The position numbers and the translations under genes were made by a program. 64,000 bases of DNA. It comes from Limonium bicolor (Eukaryota; Streptophyta; Magnoliopsida; Caryophyllales; Plumbaginaceae). The stretch's first letter is position 1. Each line of letters opens with the position of its first letter. The DNA lies in the NCBI GenBank assembly GCA_023374045.1, contig CM041778.1:289331533-289395532 (forward strand), given 5' to 3'. Below are positions 47,291 through 59,380 of this stretch, in pieces. A model generated the notes under the pieces. The model did no database searches, was not told where the DNA came from, and was given only the letters and a program-made list of their open reading frames with translations.

Positions 47291-50200
47291 TAAAACGCAG
47301 CAATGGCTTGGAGAGATCCAGTATCACCTTAACCCGAAGATACGGTCCCACAAACCGATGATCATACTCAGCATAATCGAGGAATTCACCAATCTTATCG
47401 CCCACTCGTCGTGCGATCATAGGATTCAGAAACCACATCGGGCGTCATGCACTCTCACCCAAAACGGAACAAGCGGAACTCATGAGCCTGAGGAGGCTGG
47501 TGGCGATCGATTTCCATCAAACACAAGCAGCAGCCCTCAAAAGTCCAAGGGCCACGTCCCAAGCCTCATACTTGCGTCCCTCATCAGGGAACTCAAATAG
47601 GTAAATACTGGAACCCAAAGTTCGAACAGACAACTGGTCTTCTAGACGCCAGAGCTTAGAAAAAGAACGAGCCATAGCCTTGACATCTACAGTTTGGTGA
47701 TCAAGAGCTTACCCAGAAGAGAACAAGCGTAATTAAACCGCTCTGCAGTGGCAACATCCGAACGTCCAAGGTTGCCTCCTCTGCTTCTGTCAGTGCAAAG
47801 TTGCACAATGCTCAGCTATGTCATCAACGCGGGAGGAAGAAGCAGCCATGGTAGGTAGGAGGAGTTTACCGAAAGAGACAGCAGGAAAATTAGAGTGCGC
47901 AAGATTACCGGAGAAAACTGGAGAAGGATGCGTAAGCAATGGTGCGTGCCTGGGAAAGAAAATATAAGGTCGTGGCGTTTATCGGACAAACGAAGCGGGT
48001 GTTTGGAACTTTGCAGAAATTGCAATGATTTGCATGTTGGAAATCGAAAACGTGGTTAATATTAGAGGATACTGATTAAGGTGGCATAATCCTGGGGAGG
48101 TGCAAGGGCCGGTGGCAAAGGAATCATCGGAGCTGCTGTAGTGACAATGCATGGTTGGCAAGTTACAGGCGAGGGGCAAACCCTAGCAAAACAGAGGTTA
48201 CCTCGCTAGAGAGGAAACCTAACAGATTTTTATTATATTCCTTCCATTGATATATTGTTATAGTAATGCTTTAAACATATATATTAATAATTTCTCTACT
48301 ACATCATCAATTATATAGCTAAATTTGCAGGATATTTGATGGGCTTGTTTGACTTGGCTTCGTTTCAAGAAAACCGCAGTTAGTAAAAGCCAGGCCTAAT
48401 CCTATGTGAAGTATGAAAGCTCTAACCAGGAACGCTTCCTTGAGATTGAGCGACATATGTTTGAATAGTTGAACAACCCAAAGAGCAGATTTCGATGAAT
48501 CCAACATAACATGAACAATTTTGACATTTTTTAACCACTGATATAATTTTACAATATTTCCATGACTACAAAACTTTAAAAATCATGAGTAGAAAAATCT
48601 TCAAAAATACTTTTCACAACCTATAGAATAGATGCAAAATATGATATTTTAAATTTCTCTATTCAGCTGGGGCCGTTGATCTTCAAAGTTAAAGGACCTA
48701 ATTTACAACTTTTATATTGGAGCTGAAAACTAATGTACAAGACCCCAAACTGTCAAAAGATACCGATGCACCGTAGGCATAGTGCATGATTAAATAAAGC
48801 TTCGAGTTTCTCCATTTATACATAAAAAAGCTTTGTAGTTTCAAACATGTACCAAGGTGCCTTCGAACACCCCATGCAATCATTTATCAATTGTTTAAGC
48901 TCATCTTCTCCGATCTCATATTTAGATAGTAGCGCTTAATTACTAACTTATTATAAGTTGACAGAGCTAAATCAGAATATAAAAATAAAAAAATCAATTG
49001 CAACTTGGATACTTATGAGATATGACGGTAAAGAAAGAAGCATCTGGATTGACTCCTGACTTTTTATTTTGCTTTTAAGATGAACCTTTTTTTGGTTGTT
49101 ATTACACTCATCACTATTACTTTATTAAGATCAGTACGCTCTACTCTACCCACCCCAGTCCCCATCACCTAACTTCACTATAGATATATGGCTTCACATT
49201 TGACATTGGTCAATCACCATCCACCCAATGGTTACAAGGAACGAGTTATTAATGCTTTAATAATAAAGGAATTTAATATTTTGATTATATACATATGACA
49301 TTTGATTTAAATATTTAATATATAAAATAATTTAATTTTATAAATTTAATTTTTATAATTGATTGCTGAATCATAAAAGGTATATTCTAAAACTTGATTT
49401 TACAAAATTAATTTTAAACATTACTACTATATGTTAATACTAAAACCATAAAAAGATTTTTGAGAAGAGAGCCCTCCATGTATAATCGAGGATTTAGGTT
49501 TACCTAATTACTAGTTGGACAAAGAATACTCCAATTTGTTAATGCAGTTTGGTTTATGTTTGATCACTCAAGATTCTTTTTCTTGGGATTAAAAAAAAGA
49601 TTCTTTTTTCTTAGAAGAATAGGTTGGTGAATGGTTTAATTTCAATGAGAAAGAAGATTCTCGGTTTATTTATAGTAGAAATTGATAATGATTGGAAAAT
49701 AACTCAAAACTGACCAGTAATCAACTTATGTAACTGATTCATAATTAGCCTTTTTCTATGATTGAAAAATTCTACACGTCAAAAGATCTAAAAAAATGAA
49801 AAGGGAAAAGGTAAGAGACAATAATGAAAAAGAAAAGTTGGAAAAGATAGGAATATGAATGGAGAAAGAACGTCTATCGGATTTTAACTAAGAGTGTTCA
49901 TAATCGTTTAATCGAGTATTTGATTAATCAGATACCGGTAAATTATATGTGATGGTTAGTCAATATTGGTAACTGTAACCGTTTTTATTTAGAAATGGTT
50001 AATCAGATTTGGTTAATCGCTAATTTTAATATGTTTTTTCTGATTAATCGTAAACCGGATAAAGAAAAAAACTATTTTAGATTATAATCTATAATTAAAA
50101 ATCATAAAATTTTCCGTTACATTATAAATTTTGTTATTACAGCAAGCCATCTTAGTTTCTCTCCTAACTCACAACAACTAAATATTATTAACAAATACCA

Positions 50201-50759
50201 ACCAAGTTTCACACAATAGAAAAGAAAAGTCTAAGACTCATCATTGTTTTATAAGTAACTTCACCTTCATTTCTACAAGTTTTATAGAAAATTTGATAGT
50301 AATAGTACGAAATATTAATTGTAAAATAACTACATAATAAAAAAATCTGACCTTCCTCCATTTCTATATCTTTTAATTTAAAACTTATTTTATCTAACAC
50401 AAAATATAAGGCTTAGAATTTAAAAGAAGTAAGGAAGTATATAAATATTTTTAAAAAATCTATTTTTTTAATTTATAAATAGTTAAACGGTTAATCTGAT
50501 TAACTGGTTGGGTTAACTTTAATAACCGTAACCGTAATCATAACTGACTTATTTAATTAGTCAATTAACTCGGATATGAGTACAGTTAACCAGATTTTCA
50601 ATACGATTTTCACGATTTCAGTATCAATTTGACGGTTACCGGTTTTTTTTAACACCCCTCATTTCAACTGCTAGAGATGCCACCGAGGAAACAGCTCCCG
50701 GGACAAAACGCAGACGACTCAGTCCGCTGGCCTAATTATTTATTAATCACATATCACTC
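47291..50759. repeat. Tandem duplication, copy 2 (with LINE-2 5' fragment)
   Basis: Second copy of 43,762-47,275. 47,291-48,450 is a truncated piece of LINE-2 (ORF1 DUF4283 start plus leader, minus strand), and the rest is host flank and the MITE-like block. It runs directly into the CT-rich start of the DUF688 gene at 50,760, whereas copy 1 stops at the 15-bp filler. So copy 2 is the one continuous with the gene. Compared with copy 1 it lacks single bases at many homopolymers, for example 'ccgtctctg' to 'ccgctctg', 'aagtttgc' to 'aagttgc' and 'gagaacag' to 'gagacag'. Confidence 0.9.
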
Positions 50760-52134
50760 ACTCCACTTCCTCGCCTCTCTTTCTCTCTCTGTCTCCATCC
50801 CTCTTGTACTTCTTTCAGGGAATCGCTAGCTAGCCTTGGTGAAGAAACAGATCTTCTCTACTCAGGTTTCTCCTCCCTCTGTTTACTCTGATTTCCGTTT
50901 CGGATTGTATCATATCGCAAGGGCTTGAATTCAAATATAGCTACCACAATCTTTTTTAAGTTTTGTTTTTTTTTTTTTGCAGTTTACATCTTGATCTTTT
51001 CGTTTTCGTTTCAGTTTCTGTTTCTGTTTTTTTCCCCCCGCTGCTCCAGCGACAACAGATTGCGTGTCTTCACTGTTGCTTGTGCTGATCTTCATCATTC
51101 CTGTGTGATTTGTTTCTTCTTTCTGCCGTCTTGTTAAGAGAGCTTTGGTTAGTGATTATTCATTATTATCGTCGGGCTGCTGATGGTTTTCTGGCGGTAG
51201 TCGTTTCTATTCTTGTCATTACGGAATTCGTTTGCACAGCCACAGAGAGGGGAGGAAGGGTCTTTTTCAGGTTTATCAATATTTTTGTTTCTTTTCCGTG
51301 TAACTGTAACAAATCTACCAGTACGTTGACAGGAAAAGTAACCAACAGAATCAGAAGAATAGACAAGGGTTTTTTTGTTGATGGAGACTTCTGGTCTTCC
51401 ATCGCTGCGTTGATTTTCTTTGGATTTGTGCTATGAATTTAGCGTTGAATACTTAAAAAGTAAAACTGGATTAGGAATATGACAACACAAACGACAGATA
51501 TGAAACAGTGGCGTAGTTCGATTTCCCTTTTGTTTTCTTTCTTTGCTTAATTGATCCGCGCATATGTGAAATACTATCACTTTACGAAACAAATTAGGTC
51601 TGAAGGCGTGATACTTACTGGATTAACCTTCGAAATCTGCTGTGGAACGGAATTATAAGGATGAGTGCGAGTACTCGGAATGACGTTGCAGCAGTAAGCA
51701 TGTTTTTGTAAGAGTGCCTGGTATATTAGTAGGGCATTCATTTGAGATGATGCCGGGGAGATTGATGTCAAGAAAGTTGATCGGTCTAGATTCCATTGGT
51801 TGATTCTTCTTACTAGAGAAATACTGCATTCGTTTTCTTTCAGTTGTCAACATGGTAGTGTACTACCCATTAACTTGATAAATAAACCCATTATCCGGTA
51901 TGTTTCAGATCGCAGTAGGGCTCTGGCATTCAATCTCTTTCAGTTGGTTGTCCTTAAAATTAATTTTTTCGGGATAAGGGAAAAAATATTTCTGCACTGA
52001 TATTGCTGACATCCTCTTTGCTTCATTATGTTACAAATTTCGCAACGCATTCCCATTTTTGTGTATCCTCTAAAAGCAAAACTTTCTAACAAGAGTTTCT
52101 TGATACTTCAATTTTTTGCAGTCAAACTCTGTTC
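50760..52134 (+). promoter_or_regulatory. 5' UTR of the DUF688 gene with a ~1.26-kb leader intron
   Basis: CT-rich leader at 50,760-50,815, then a donor at 50,865/50,866 ('ctcag|gtttct') and an acceptor at 52,121/52,122 ('attttttgcag|tcaaac'), 13 bases before the first ATG. The intron is T-rich, as plant introns are. ORFs inside it (50,925-51,436) have no family resemblance. Leader introns of this size are common in plant genes and often raise expression; that role is inference here. Confidence 0.7.
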
Positions 52135-54375
52135 ATGGTTTCAATGGAGGACAGATGTTTGAACTTCACCCAGCCAATTCTTTCTGTAAGGCGTGGCTCA
52201 TCAACAACTACAGCTATCCCCCAAGTTCACAAAAGCAAAACCAACAACAATGTTTCTTCTTCTTCTAACATACCTCCTCTCCCGTACTACAAGTCAGACA
52301 TAAAATCAGGTCCCATTAGGAACCCAGGAGTTGTCCCCTTTCAATGGGAACAAAGCCCAGGACGACCCAAGCACGACAAGACCACACAATCACAACAAAC
52401 CAGAGCCATAGTTCAGCCTGCTGGTGTTGCCCCAAAGGTCCCTTCTGGAAGTGTTCTAAATCAAAGTTCAGATAAATCTGCAGAGGATTCTCATGCCTTC
52501 AATCCTCAACTGGAATGTGATTCCGCTAGCATTTCGGACATCTCTTCTTTACAGAAAAACAATCCAGAAGAAGAAAAATAGTAGCTCAGGCTCTGGGGAT
52601 GACAATTTAACATACCAAGATGCACTTGAGACTCTTTCGAGAAGTGACTCATTCTTGAACTGTAGTTTGAGTGATCTTAGTGGATTGGACAGGCCTGGAA
52701 TGAGGCCACCAAGCGGGACTGGTTCAAATCCGATGGCTCAAGATTTCATGATGGACAGGTTCTTGACAGCTGCCAAAGCGGTTGCATCTGATACAGCTCA
52801 ATTAGGATCAAGGAAGCCGCAGCATCAACCTGTTTGTAAGGAAGAACCAGTAGCAGATGTCAAGAAAATCATTATTAAGAACAATGGGAATCCAGGAAAT
52901 CACTGTATACCCGAATCCTACATGGCTTACCCGAATCCATATAATGGTGTAGAAGAAGAAGAATGATGATGACTACAAGTCCAACGATGATGATGATGAT
53001 TTTGAAGGAACTGGGGATTTCTCATCAGCAAAACTTTGTGGCTTACTTCCTCGGTTTTGTCTTCTGAATCCTTTACCTGGAGGAATGAGGTATCCAGCAC
53101 CAACACCTGGATCATCAGTTCAGAAATACACAGGAAACCAGCCAATGTTGGTGCTCATATGAAAAACGAGGCTAAGGTAACCCCCTCATGAGTCATGACT
53201 ACATATATATTTTCTTAGAACTATCTCCATGCATTGAAATTCTCAAATGATGATCTTGGTTATGCAGGCAATTATTGATGCTGTTCATGAGAAAAAACGT
53301 CTCACGGTGTACCAGAGATCAGATATGCGTGTGTAATGACGGGTCAAACACAGTCAACAATGAACTGAAGAAAGTGCCCTTTCAACTTGTTGCTCCTTCA
53401 ATGTCAGCAGTTAACTGCAGTGGCGAAGATGGAAATAACATAGCTCCATATAGGAGCACAACCCGCCATTCTCTCATGCAAAAGGAGAGGATTACTTGGC
53501 GTTCCAGAAGTACCCCGAAGTTCATGGCCAGTTAAGAGAACCTATGCCCACAGAAATGCAAGGTTACGGCAATTGCTGGCTCCTGACCAGAGTCAGAGCA
53601 TTAGAGAAGAACCTTCATCTCATCCACATCATGCTGTTGTTAAGACCCTTTACATAGACGACTCTGCACAGGGAGGAGCAGAATATCAAGATTCGTATTC
53701 AAGCTCGTCTGAGTCAAGGAGTCATACTGAATCACGAGGAAGGAATCCTTCCATTGACTACTCATTACTACAAGATGTCAACGACTTAAGTTCTGCAGAT
53801 GATAAAGCAATTTCACAATTAAGGAGTTCGGCTGCTATTGTTAATTCCAGTGCACAACATGAAAAGGAAACATCTGATGAGAGAATGGAGAAGAGACCGA
53901 AAGATTTTTCACGGATGCAAGATAAAGTGGAGCCAGTCTCGTCAAGGGGCGGTATAAATCTGCAAGGTGGCAGTGGTTTTGTTCAACAGTCAAAGAAGGA
54001 AGAATTGGCAATGCAGGATAAAATTCTATACTTCCCTTACCTTTGCCAAAATCTCCATCCGAGTCTTGGCTTTCTCGTGCTCGTGCCGTACCCTCTGCTG
54101 CTTCATCCAGAACAACACATTTGAAGACGTATCTAGGTTTGTGGAATCAGTGTTCCAGGGACTCACCTGTTCATCCCAAGTGGGAAAATGTAGTGAGAAG
54201 TTCAGATTCCAATCATAAGCAACTCGCAGTACCAATGGTCAGTTCTCTTTCTCTCGTACTACACCTTCAGGGTTTCCCCGAATCGCTTATCTGCTTATAT
54301 ATTTATATCTTATTTCGTCCCCCTTTGGTGTTGTTTCCGACTTCCGAGCAGCTCACACCAATATCAGAAAATTAA
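52135..54375 (+). pseudogene. DUF688-family protein gene, with apparent frameshifts
   Basis: Plant-specific protein family of unknown function (Pfam DUF688). The start is MVSMED at 52,135, with a second ATG at 52,144. Family landmarks in order: 'NPGVVPFQWEQSPGRPK' (52,320-52,375), 'DALETLSRSDSFLNCSLSDL' and 'AQDFMMDRFLTAAKAVAS' (52,620-52,790), 'LCGLLPRFCLLNPLPGGMR' (53,030-53,090), 'RTYAHRNARLRQLLAP' and 'VVKTLYIDD' (53,540-53,660), then 'LPLPKSPSESWLSRA' (about 54,040). Introns: 53,177-53,267 and 54,238-54,351. The reading frame changes near 52,575, 52,960, 53,140, 53,330, 53,490 and 54,035, always at or near short runs. It is either a recent pseudogene or a good gene in poorly polished sequence; conservation of every landmark favours the latter. 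The C-terminal exon is uncertain. Confidence 0.82.
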
Positions 54376-54728
54376 AGAGAAGGGTGTTCAGGGGTCCGTG
54401 AAAATCATTTCCTTTGGCGGCAACTATTGATCTTCAACTGGAGGAAATGAAGCCCTCAAACTCACTGTTGGGAATTGCTTGTTCATTATTTGACCCACAA
54501 AGAACGTAATCCAAAATAAAAAACGGAAGCAGGTAGTTCATCTTGAACAGTTGGCTTAAAGGAATTAGATTGGTGAAGCTTAGAATTTCCAATTCATCAG
54601 ATAGCGTGTACTGTAAAGGGGGTTATAGAGGGTTACAGAGTGCAATAAGATGGCTTTGGCAGTTTGTAAGTACAACTTTTGGTCTGCTTGACGCTAATTC
54701 GCTAAATACATATAGGTGCCGTTTGTAA
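54376..54728. other. 3' flank of the DUF688 gene / start of the copia element
   Basis: No gene is supported. The 5' edge of the copia LTR lies somewhere here or a little downstream. TGTTGGGAATTG at about 54,468 is a plausible LTR start but cannot be confirmed without the second LTR. Confidence 0.35.
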
Positions 54729-55083
54729 TCCGCGATCAGAAATTTCATCGGCTTTAAAGTATAAAGTTAGTACGCGTGTCAAATCCATATTGATCCTATC
54801 AATAACCAAAGCTCTTGGATTGGTTAACTACATAGACATTTATGTAGACGCAGAGACTCTGGGTTTGTCTAAAACTCTTGGGTGTGTACGAGTGTAAATC
54901 ATAATAGGCCCATTTTCAGATTCTTGTGATAAGCCCATTACGATTGTTAATAGTCTAGTCTGGCCCATTCTAGGCCTCTTTACACTGTCTATCATTTCTG
55001 TTATATATATATCTCTTCTGTATACTTGTAAATAAAGCTATGAATTCAATACAACAGTGATATTTCATCTTTATACGCTTGCA
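54729..55083 (+). repeat. 5' LTR of a Ty1/copia element (left edge uncertain)
   Basis: The right edge is firm: the LTR ends 'cgcttgCA' immediately before the primer-binding site at 55,084. A TATA-like 'ttatatatatat' at about 55,000 and 'aataaag' at about 55,032 fit an LTR promoter and poly(A) signal. The 3' LTR is outside the window, so the left edge could lie anywhere from about 54,468 to 54,780. Confidence 0.55.
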
Positions 55084-55095
55084 TGGTATCAGAGC
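55084..55095 (+). promoter_or_regulatory. Primer-binding site of the copia element
   Basis: TGGTATCAGAGC, complementary to the 3' end of initiator-Met tRNA, directly abutting the LTR end, as is normal for Ty1/copia. Confidence 0.92.
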
Positions 55096-55123
55096 ACGAA
55101 GAAGGAGCTCTTTCCCTTCATCT

Positions 55124-55905
55124 ATGGATACCTCCGGAATCTCTAGTCCGAATCCAAATCCCACCTCTTCCACCACACAACAAACTATCCCTAATCTCAT
55201 CAGTCCAGCATCCAACTTCAGTAAACTAACAGGAGATAATTATCCCATATGGAGGATTCAGCTCGAGCCCTTCATCATCGCCAATGGCCTGAGCAATTAC
55301 ATTGACGGCAGTATAGAAGCTCCACCGAAGATCGTGAATGGTCAATCGAATCCTGAATACATCGCCTGGAAGCAGAAAGATCAGATGGTGTTTGCCATCC
55401 TCACTAGCACCCTTTCAGATCATGTTCTTGGTCAGGTAACAGGCTGCCAAATGGCTCTTCAGATCTGGAATATTCTTGCTGAGAATTACTCGTCTCAATC
55501 TGTAGCCAGATTTCAGCAATTAAAGTATCAATTATTTTCCATCAAAAAGGGAGCCGATGATATTCAGGCATATTATAGTCGTGCTAGATCCATTGCTACC
55601 TCTTTAGCTGCTGCTGGATCTCCGATTTCCGATGCAGATTTCAATGTCTGCTTGATTCATGGCCTGCCCACGGAGTATGAATCCATAGCCACTTTGTTAT
55701 TATCTCAGTCCTTCTCTACATCACAGTTTTATAGCCAATTGTTGAATTATTAAAGCCGTCTCACTAGCAAATCAGCTGAGCTGCTTGAATCAAACCCGAT
55801 TTCAGCCAATAATACCAATGTCAAGTATAACAACACTCGAGGAGGATATAACAATCGAGGTTCACGTGGCCATGGAAACCGTGGAGGATACGAGAATCGG
55901 GGAGA
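55124..55905 (+). pseudogene. Ty1/copia gag, with premature stop
   Basis: Starts MDTSGISS at 55,124, 28 bases after the primer site; an upstream in-frame ATG at 55,079 lies in the LTR and is not the start. 'FSKLTGDNYPIWRIQLEPFI' at residues 40-60 and 'DHVLGQVTGCQMALQIWNIL' are the UBN2-type gag core, followed by 'FQQLKYQLFSIKKGADDIQ'. A TAA at 55,751 interrupts after 'FYSQLLNY'. The same frame continues with a Gly/Arg/Asn-rich linker and is lost to a frameshift at about 55,905. One stop and one shift would both need to be absent for a full polyprotein. Confidence 0.85.
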
Positions 55906-55941
55906 GGCAGATCTCAGGGAGGACGCGGTCGAAATGCGTCT

Positions 55942-57104
55942 GTGCTCTTCAATGGTAAACCTGACCTGCGTGAAATCTGCAAAATCTGTGATAAACCAGG
56001 CCATGCTGCTCGCGCCTGTTATCATCGATTCAACTACAGCTACCAGAATACTGGATCTGTTAAATACAAGGCGAATGCTACCAACACTGATTATGGAGGA
56101 AATTCGGTCAATAATTCCTCTTCTTCATGGTATCCAGATACAGCGGCGACAAATCATTTTACAAATGATTTTGGCAATCTTAACCTAAATCATCATCCCT
56201 ACAGTGGTTCTGATTCTGTTGCAGTAGGGGATGGTTCTCTCTTAACCATTGAAAATCAAGGCATGAGGAAACTCTCTTTGTCTAATAGACAGTTTATACT
56301 TTCGAATTTACTTCATGTTCCGCAGATTACTCGGAATTTGCTCTCTGTTCGCCAATTTTGCATTGATAATAACGTGTTTTTTGAGTTTCATCCTTCTTCT
56401 TTTGTGGTGAAGGATCTGGATACCAAGACAGTGGTTCTTCACGGAGGTACTAGAGATGGCCTTTACCATTTCGACACTGCAGTATCACCATCTACTGCTG
56501 CCTACTCCACTGTTAAGACGAGCTCTTATACTTGGCATCTCCGACTTGGACATACTGGGGACAGAATCACTCAACACACTATACATAAATACAACCTACC
56601 TTTTTACAATAGGCCTGATACTTCTCTGTGTTCTGGTTGCAGAGATGGTAAATCTCATTCCTTACCGCATTATAGAACAACTTCAGTGAGCTCTAGACCT
56701 TTTGAACTCTTGTTTATGGACGTTTGGGGTCCGGCCCCTGTAATAAGCACTGATGGCAGTAGATATTATCTATCTATTCTTGATAATTTCAGCAAATTTC
56801 TCTGGCTTTTTACTATATCATGCAAGAGCAGTGTTGCTGCTATTTTTGCTGAGTTTCATGTGTTTGTTCGAACTCAGTTTGGTGTATCAGTCCAGTCTGT
56901 GCAAACTGATGGCGGCAGTGAATTTACGCCCCTTATTCCCTTTTTCAAACAACTTGGTATAATGCATCGGGTTACATGTCCCTATGCTCATGCTTCAAAT
57001 GGTGCTATTGAAAACCGACATCGACAAATTGTTGATAAAGGCCTTGCTATGCTAAGTCACTCGTCTATGCCTCTTAAATTCTGGGGGCAAGCTTTTCATA
57101 CAAG
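55942..57104 (+). pseudogene. Ty1/copia pol: zinc knuckle, protease, integrase, truncated by insertion
   Basis: Open for ~387 codons. 'CKICDKPGHAARAC' is the CX2CX4HX4C knuckle. 'WYPDTAATNHFTNDF' is the protease active site, with DTA in place of the usual DSG/DTG. 'TWHLRLGHTGDRI' is the GAG-pre-integrase domain, with 'CSGCRDGKSH' completing the zinc site. 'LFMDVWGPAP' and 'QTDGGSEF' give the first two Asp of the integrase core and 'SNGAIENRHRQIVDKG' the Glu. It is cut after 'FWGQAFHTS' at 57,104, where TGTAACACC of another element begins. RT and RNase H should resume beyond the right end of that insertion, outside the window. Confidence 0.9.
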
Positions 57105-58485
57105 TGTAACACCCCTAATACGCACATGATACTAAATGAAATCGCAGCGGAAATAAATGACTAAACAGTAACTAACGCTTCGGTGCTACAACGCCGTCAA
57201 CCACCCACGTGGTTGACAAGGCAGAATAAATACAAGTGTACCGGTCTGATGATCAGACTCCCGAGCATAAACTAAACCATAAATACATTATATACAATAC
57301 CGAGTAATACATACATCCTTCACTGTCAAACATCACTGTAACTGTCACAACCAAATATAAACACGCCACGGGAGCACAGGCGCATCCCGGGCCAACATCC
57401 CAAAGGTATACAAAAGTAAATCACATCCTAGGATCTAGAGCCACTCCGCTTCTTCGATCCTCATCCTGCAGTATAAGAAATATGGATCCCCCGAGGGGGT
57501 CAGCAACCCTTGGCTGGTATGGCTAACGCGCAGCCCATCGGCTACCGGGATACGCGCAGCTACTTGTCATTATAACATGGCATTCAGTTATATACATAAC
57601 ATAACATAACATGGAGCATGGCATCAATGGTGCATAGCTCAACAACACATACACAGTGGATTTTCACTCCACGATAACAAACCACAAGGGTCAAATAACA
57701 TAAGAGCCTAGAGAGTGATTCACCCTCATGTTAAGCTCGTTAAACACACTCATTACCGTTCTGTTAGGCGAACGAGTAACTTAAGTCACAGATGGTTCGG
57801 ATTTAGTGACCCGAACACACCACACAAACACAGGTTCCCACTAAACCGATCATAAGTCAGAATAGGTAAGCTTTGGAAGAAGCTAGCGGGAGATCGAACG
57901 CCAAATTAAGGAGAACAATCTTAACAACATAAGAGTCGAATCTGATTCAATATCCACTCTTAACTTACATGCATGACCGGATAACCGGATTCCTCACTTC
58001 CCAGTTAACACTTGTTAGAAGTTCATAGTGGAACTTAACAACCAACACACAATAGGTGGCAAGTCATGTTAGACACACACAAGGGAATTGAGTCACAACA
58101 TTACATCACAATTATGAACAACTGTAAACTCATTACATGTTTAAATCTTATAACGTTGTAAACACACAGAAAAACATACAACACACAAACCGGTGTAAAC
58201 CGCTAGACAACAGACTGCAAGAAAACCATACCTTGGTCCTTGCCTCGTTTGGTTTCCTCCGTAGGTCACTCCTATACATAATTCAAGAACGTCGGTTAAT
58301 TAACTTACTTAACCTCCAAATTTACTAAGTGTTTTACATCATTGTATGACATGTTTTAATGTCTATCTTACCCTAGGTTACCTTCATTATACACCCTAGG
58401 GTCAACTACATAAGTCACATTCTTTTCTGTTTTTTTTTTTTTTTTACAAGTTTTGGTCCGACCGGACTTGCCGACCGGGCTTGTC
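57105..58485 (-). repeat. Inverted, truncated LTR fragment at the left end of the AlkB-bearing element
   Basis: Begins TGTAACACCCCTAAT and follows the order of the LARD and solo LTRs: a 'cgcagcggaaataaat' box, 'cacccacgtgg', 'ggtctgatga.cagactcccgag', 'gggggtcagc', then a T-run and 'ggtccgaccgg'. In the LARD the matching stretch covers the first ~1.75 kb of the LTR as written in this window. So this piece lies in minus orientation, while the primer site and gag right after it are in plus orientation. About 1.38 kb remains; the rest of the LTR is missing. Confidence 0.75.
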
Positions 58486-58499
58486 CTGATACCAAAAAG

Positions 58500-58511
58500 T
58501 GGTATCAGAGC
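58500..58511 (+). promoter_or_regulatory. Primer-binding site (iMet tRNA) within a hairpin
   Basis: TGGTATCAGAGC preceded by AAAAG, exactly as in the LARD. Downstream it forms a perfect stem with 10-bp arms (58,504-58,513 and 58,518-58,527, loop AGTA). Upstream, CTGATACCA (58,486-58,494) is the reverse complement of TGGTATCAG (58,500-58,508). Confidence 0.9.
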
Positions 58512-58527
58512 GAAGTATCGCTCTGAT

Positions 58528-58711
58528 GACTAGAATACCGAGCTTAGGAATATACCGAGTTAGGAAACCTAACTACAGTTACCTAAGTGATCAGTTATGG
58601 AGAGGTTAACCACTAACTAAGTGTGGAGGTACCTTATTGTCGGGAAGCGTTACAACCGTTGGACCGATAAGTGTGCAAGCATATTGCTAATGAATATTCA
58701 TGTGAATACAG
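58528..58711 (+). other. Untranslated leader of the AlkB-bearing element
   Basis: 184 bases between the primer-site hairpin and the gag ATG. The first ~50 bases match the LARD leader. It ends 'gtgaatacag|ATG', a good splice acceptor immediately before the start codon, so the leader itself may be spliced. Confidence 0.6.
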
Positions 58712-59380
58712 ATGTCAGGTAGACCACGCGGTAGAGGCCGCGGAAGTGGTACTGGTACTGGGGGTGACCAGGGCGAGAACACTACGGCTCAGGTTATGGC
58801 TGAGGCTGTAGCAGCCGCTGTGGCCCAGATGGTACCCCAGCTTGTAGCTGCGATCCAGCAGGGGCAGATGCCCGGAGTTCAGCCACCACCGCCACGAGAG
58901 ACCAACTGGGTCAAGGCATTGGCAGATCTGAGACCCCCTTCGTTTCATGGGGAGACCGACCCACGTAAGTTGGAGGCGTACATCTCCGAGTTGGAGACCG
59001 CCTACGAGACCTTGGCTGTGCCCGCAGAGGCTAAGGTCCGTCTTGCCGCTTACTACCTGAAGGGTTCGGCGCAAAACTGGTGGAAGCTAGTGAGAGAGGA
59101 CCGGATGGCGGATCCTCAGTTTGGTTGGAGGGAGTACACGGCTCTGCTGCGAGCCAAATACTACCCCGTGCACGTTCAAGAGGCCAAGCGCCTGGAGCTG
59201 GATAGCCTGAGGCAGGGGGACAAGGTGACGGTTGATGAGTATTACACCGCCTTCACCGGCCTTGTCCACCTGTTACCGGACCTGGGATACTCAAACCGGG
59301 TGCTGGTAAACCGTTTCTACAACGGTCTCAGCCACCGTCTTCGCTATGGGATGGGGCCAGCTGAGTATACTACCTTGCAG
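58712..59380 (+). CDS. Gag exon 1 (Retrotrans_gag capsid)
   Basis: Starts 'MSGRPRGRGRGSGTGTGG', a basic Gly/Arg N-terminus, then an Ala-rich helix and a Pro linker. The capsid core runs from about residue 75: 'LADLRPPSFHGETDPRKLEA', 'AAYYLKGSAQNWWKLV', 'LRAKYYPVHVQEAKRLELDS', 'VDEYYTAFTGLVHLLPDLGY' and 'RFYNGLSHRLRYG'. This is the Ty3/gypsy Retrotrans_gag domain that builds the particle. The ORF hits a stop at 59,387-59,389 only by reading past a splice donor ('ttgcag|gtaatt', 59,381). Spliced, it continues in phase 0 to exon 2. Confidence 0.88.
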
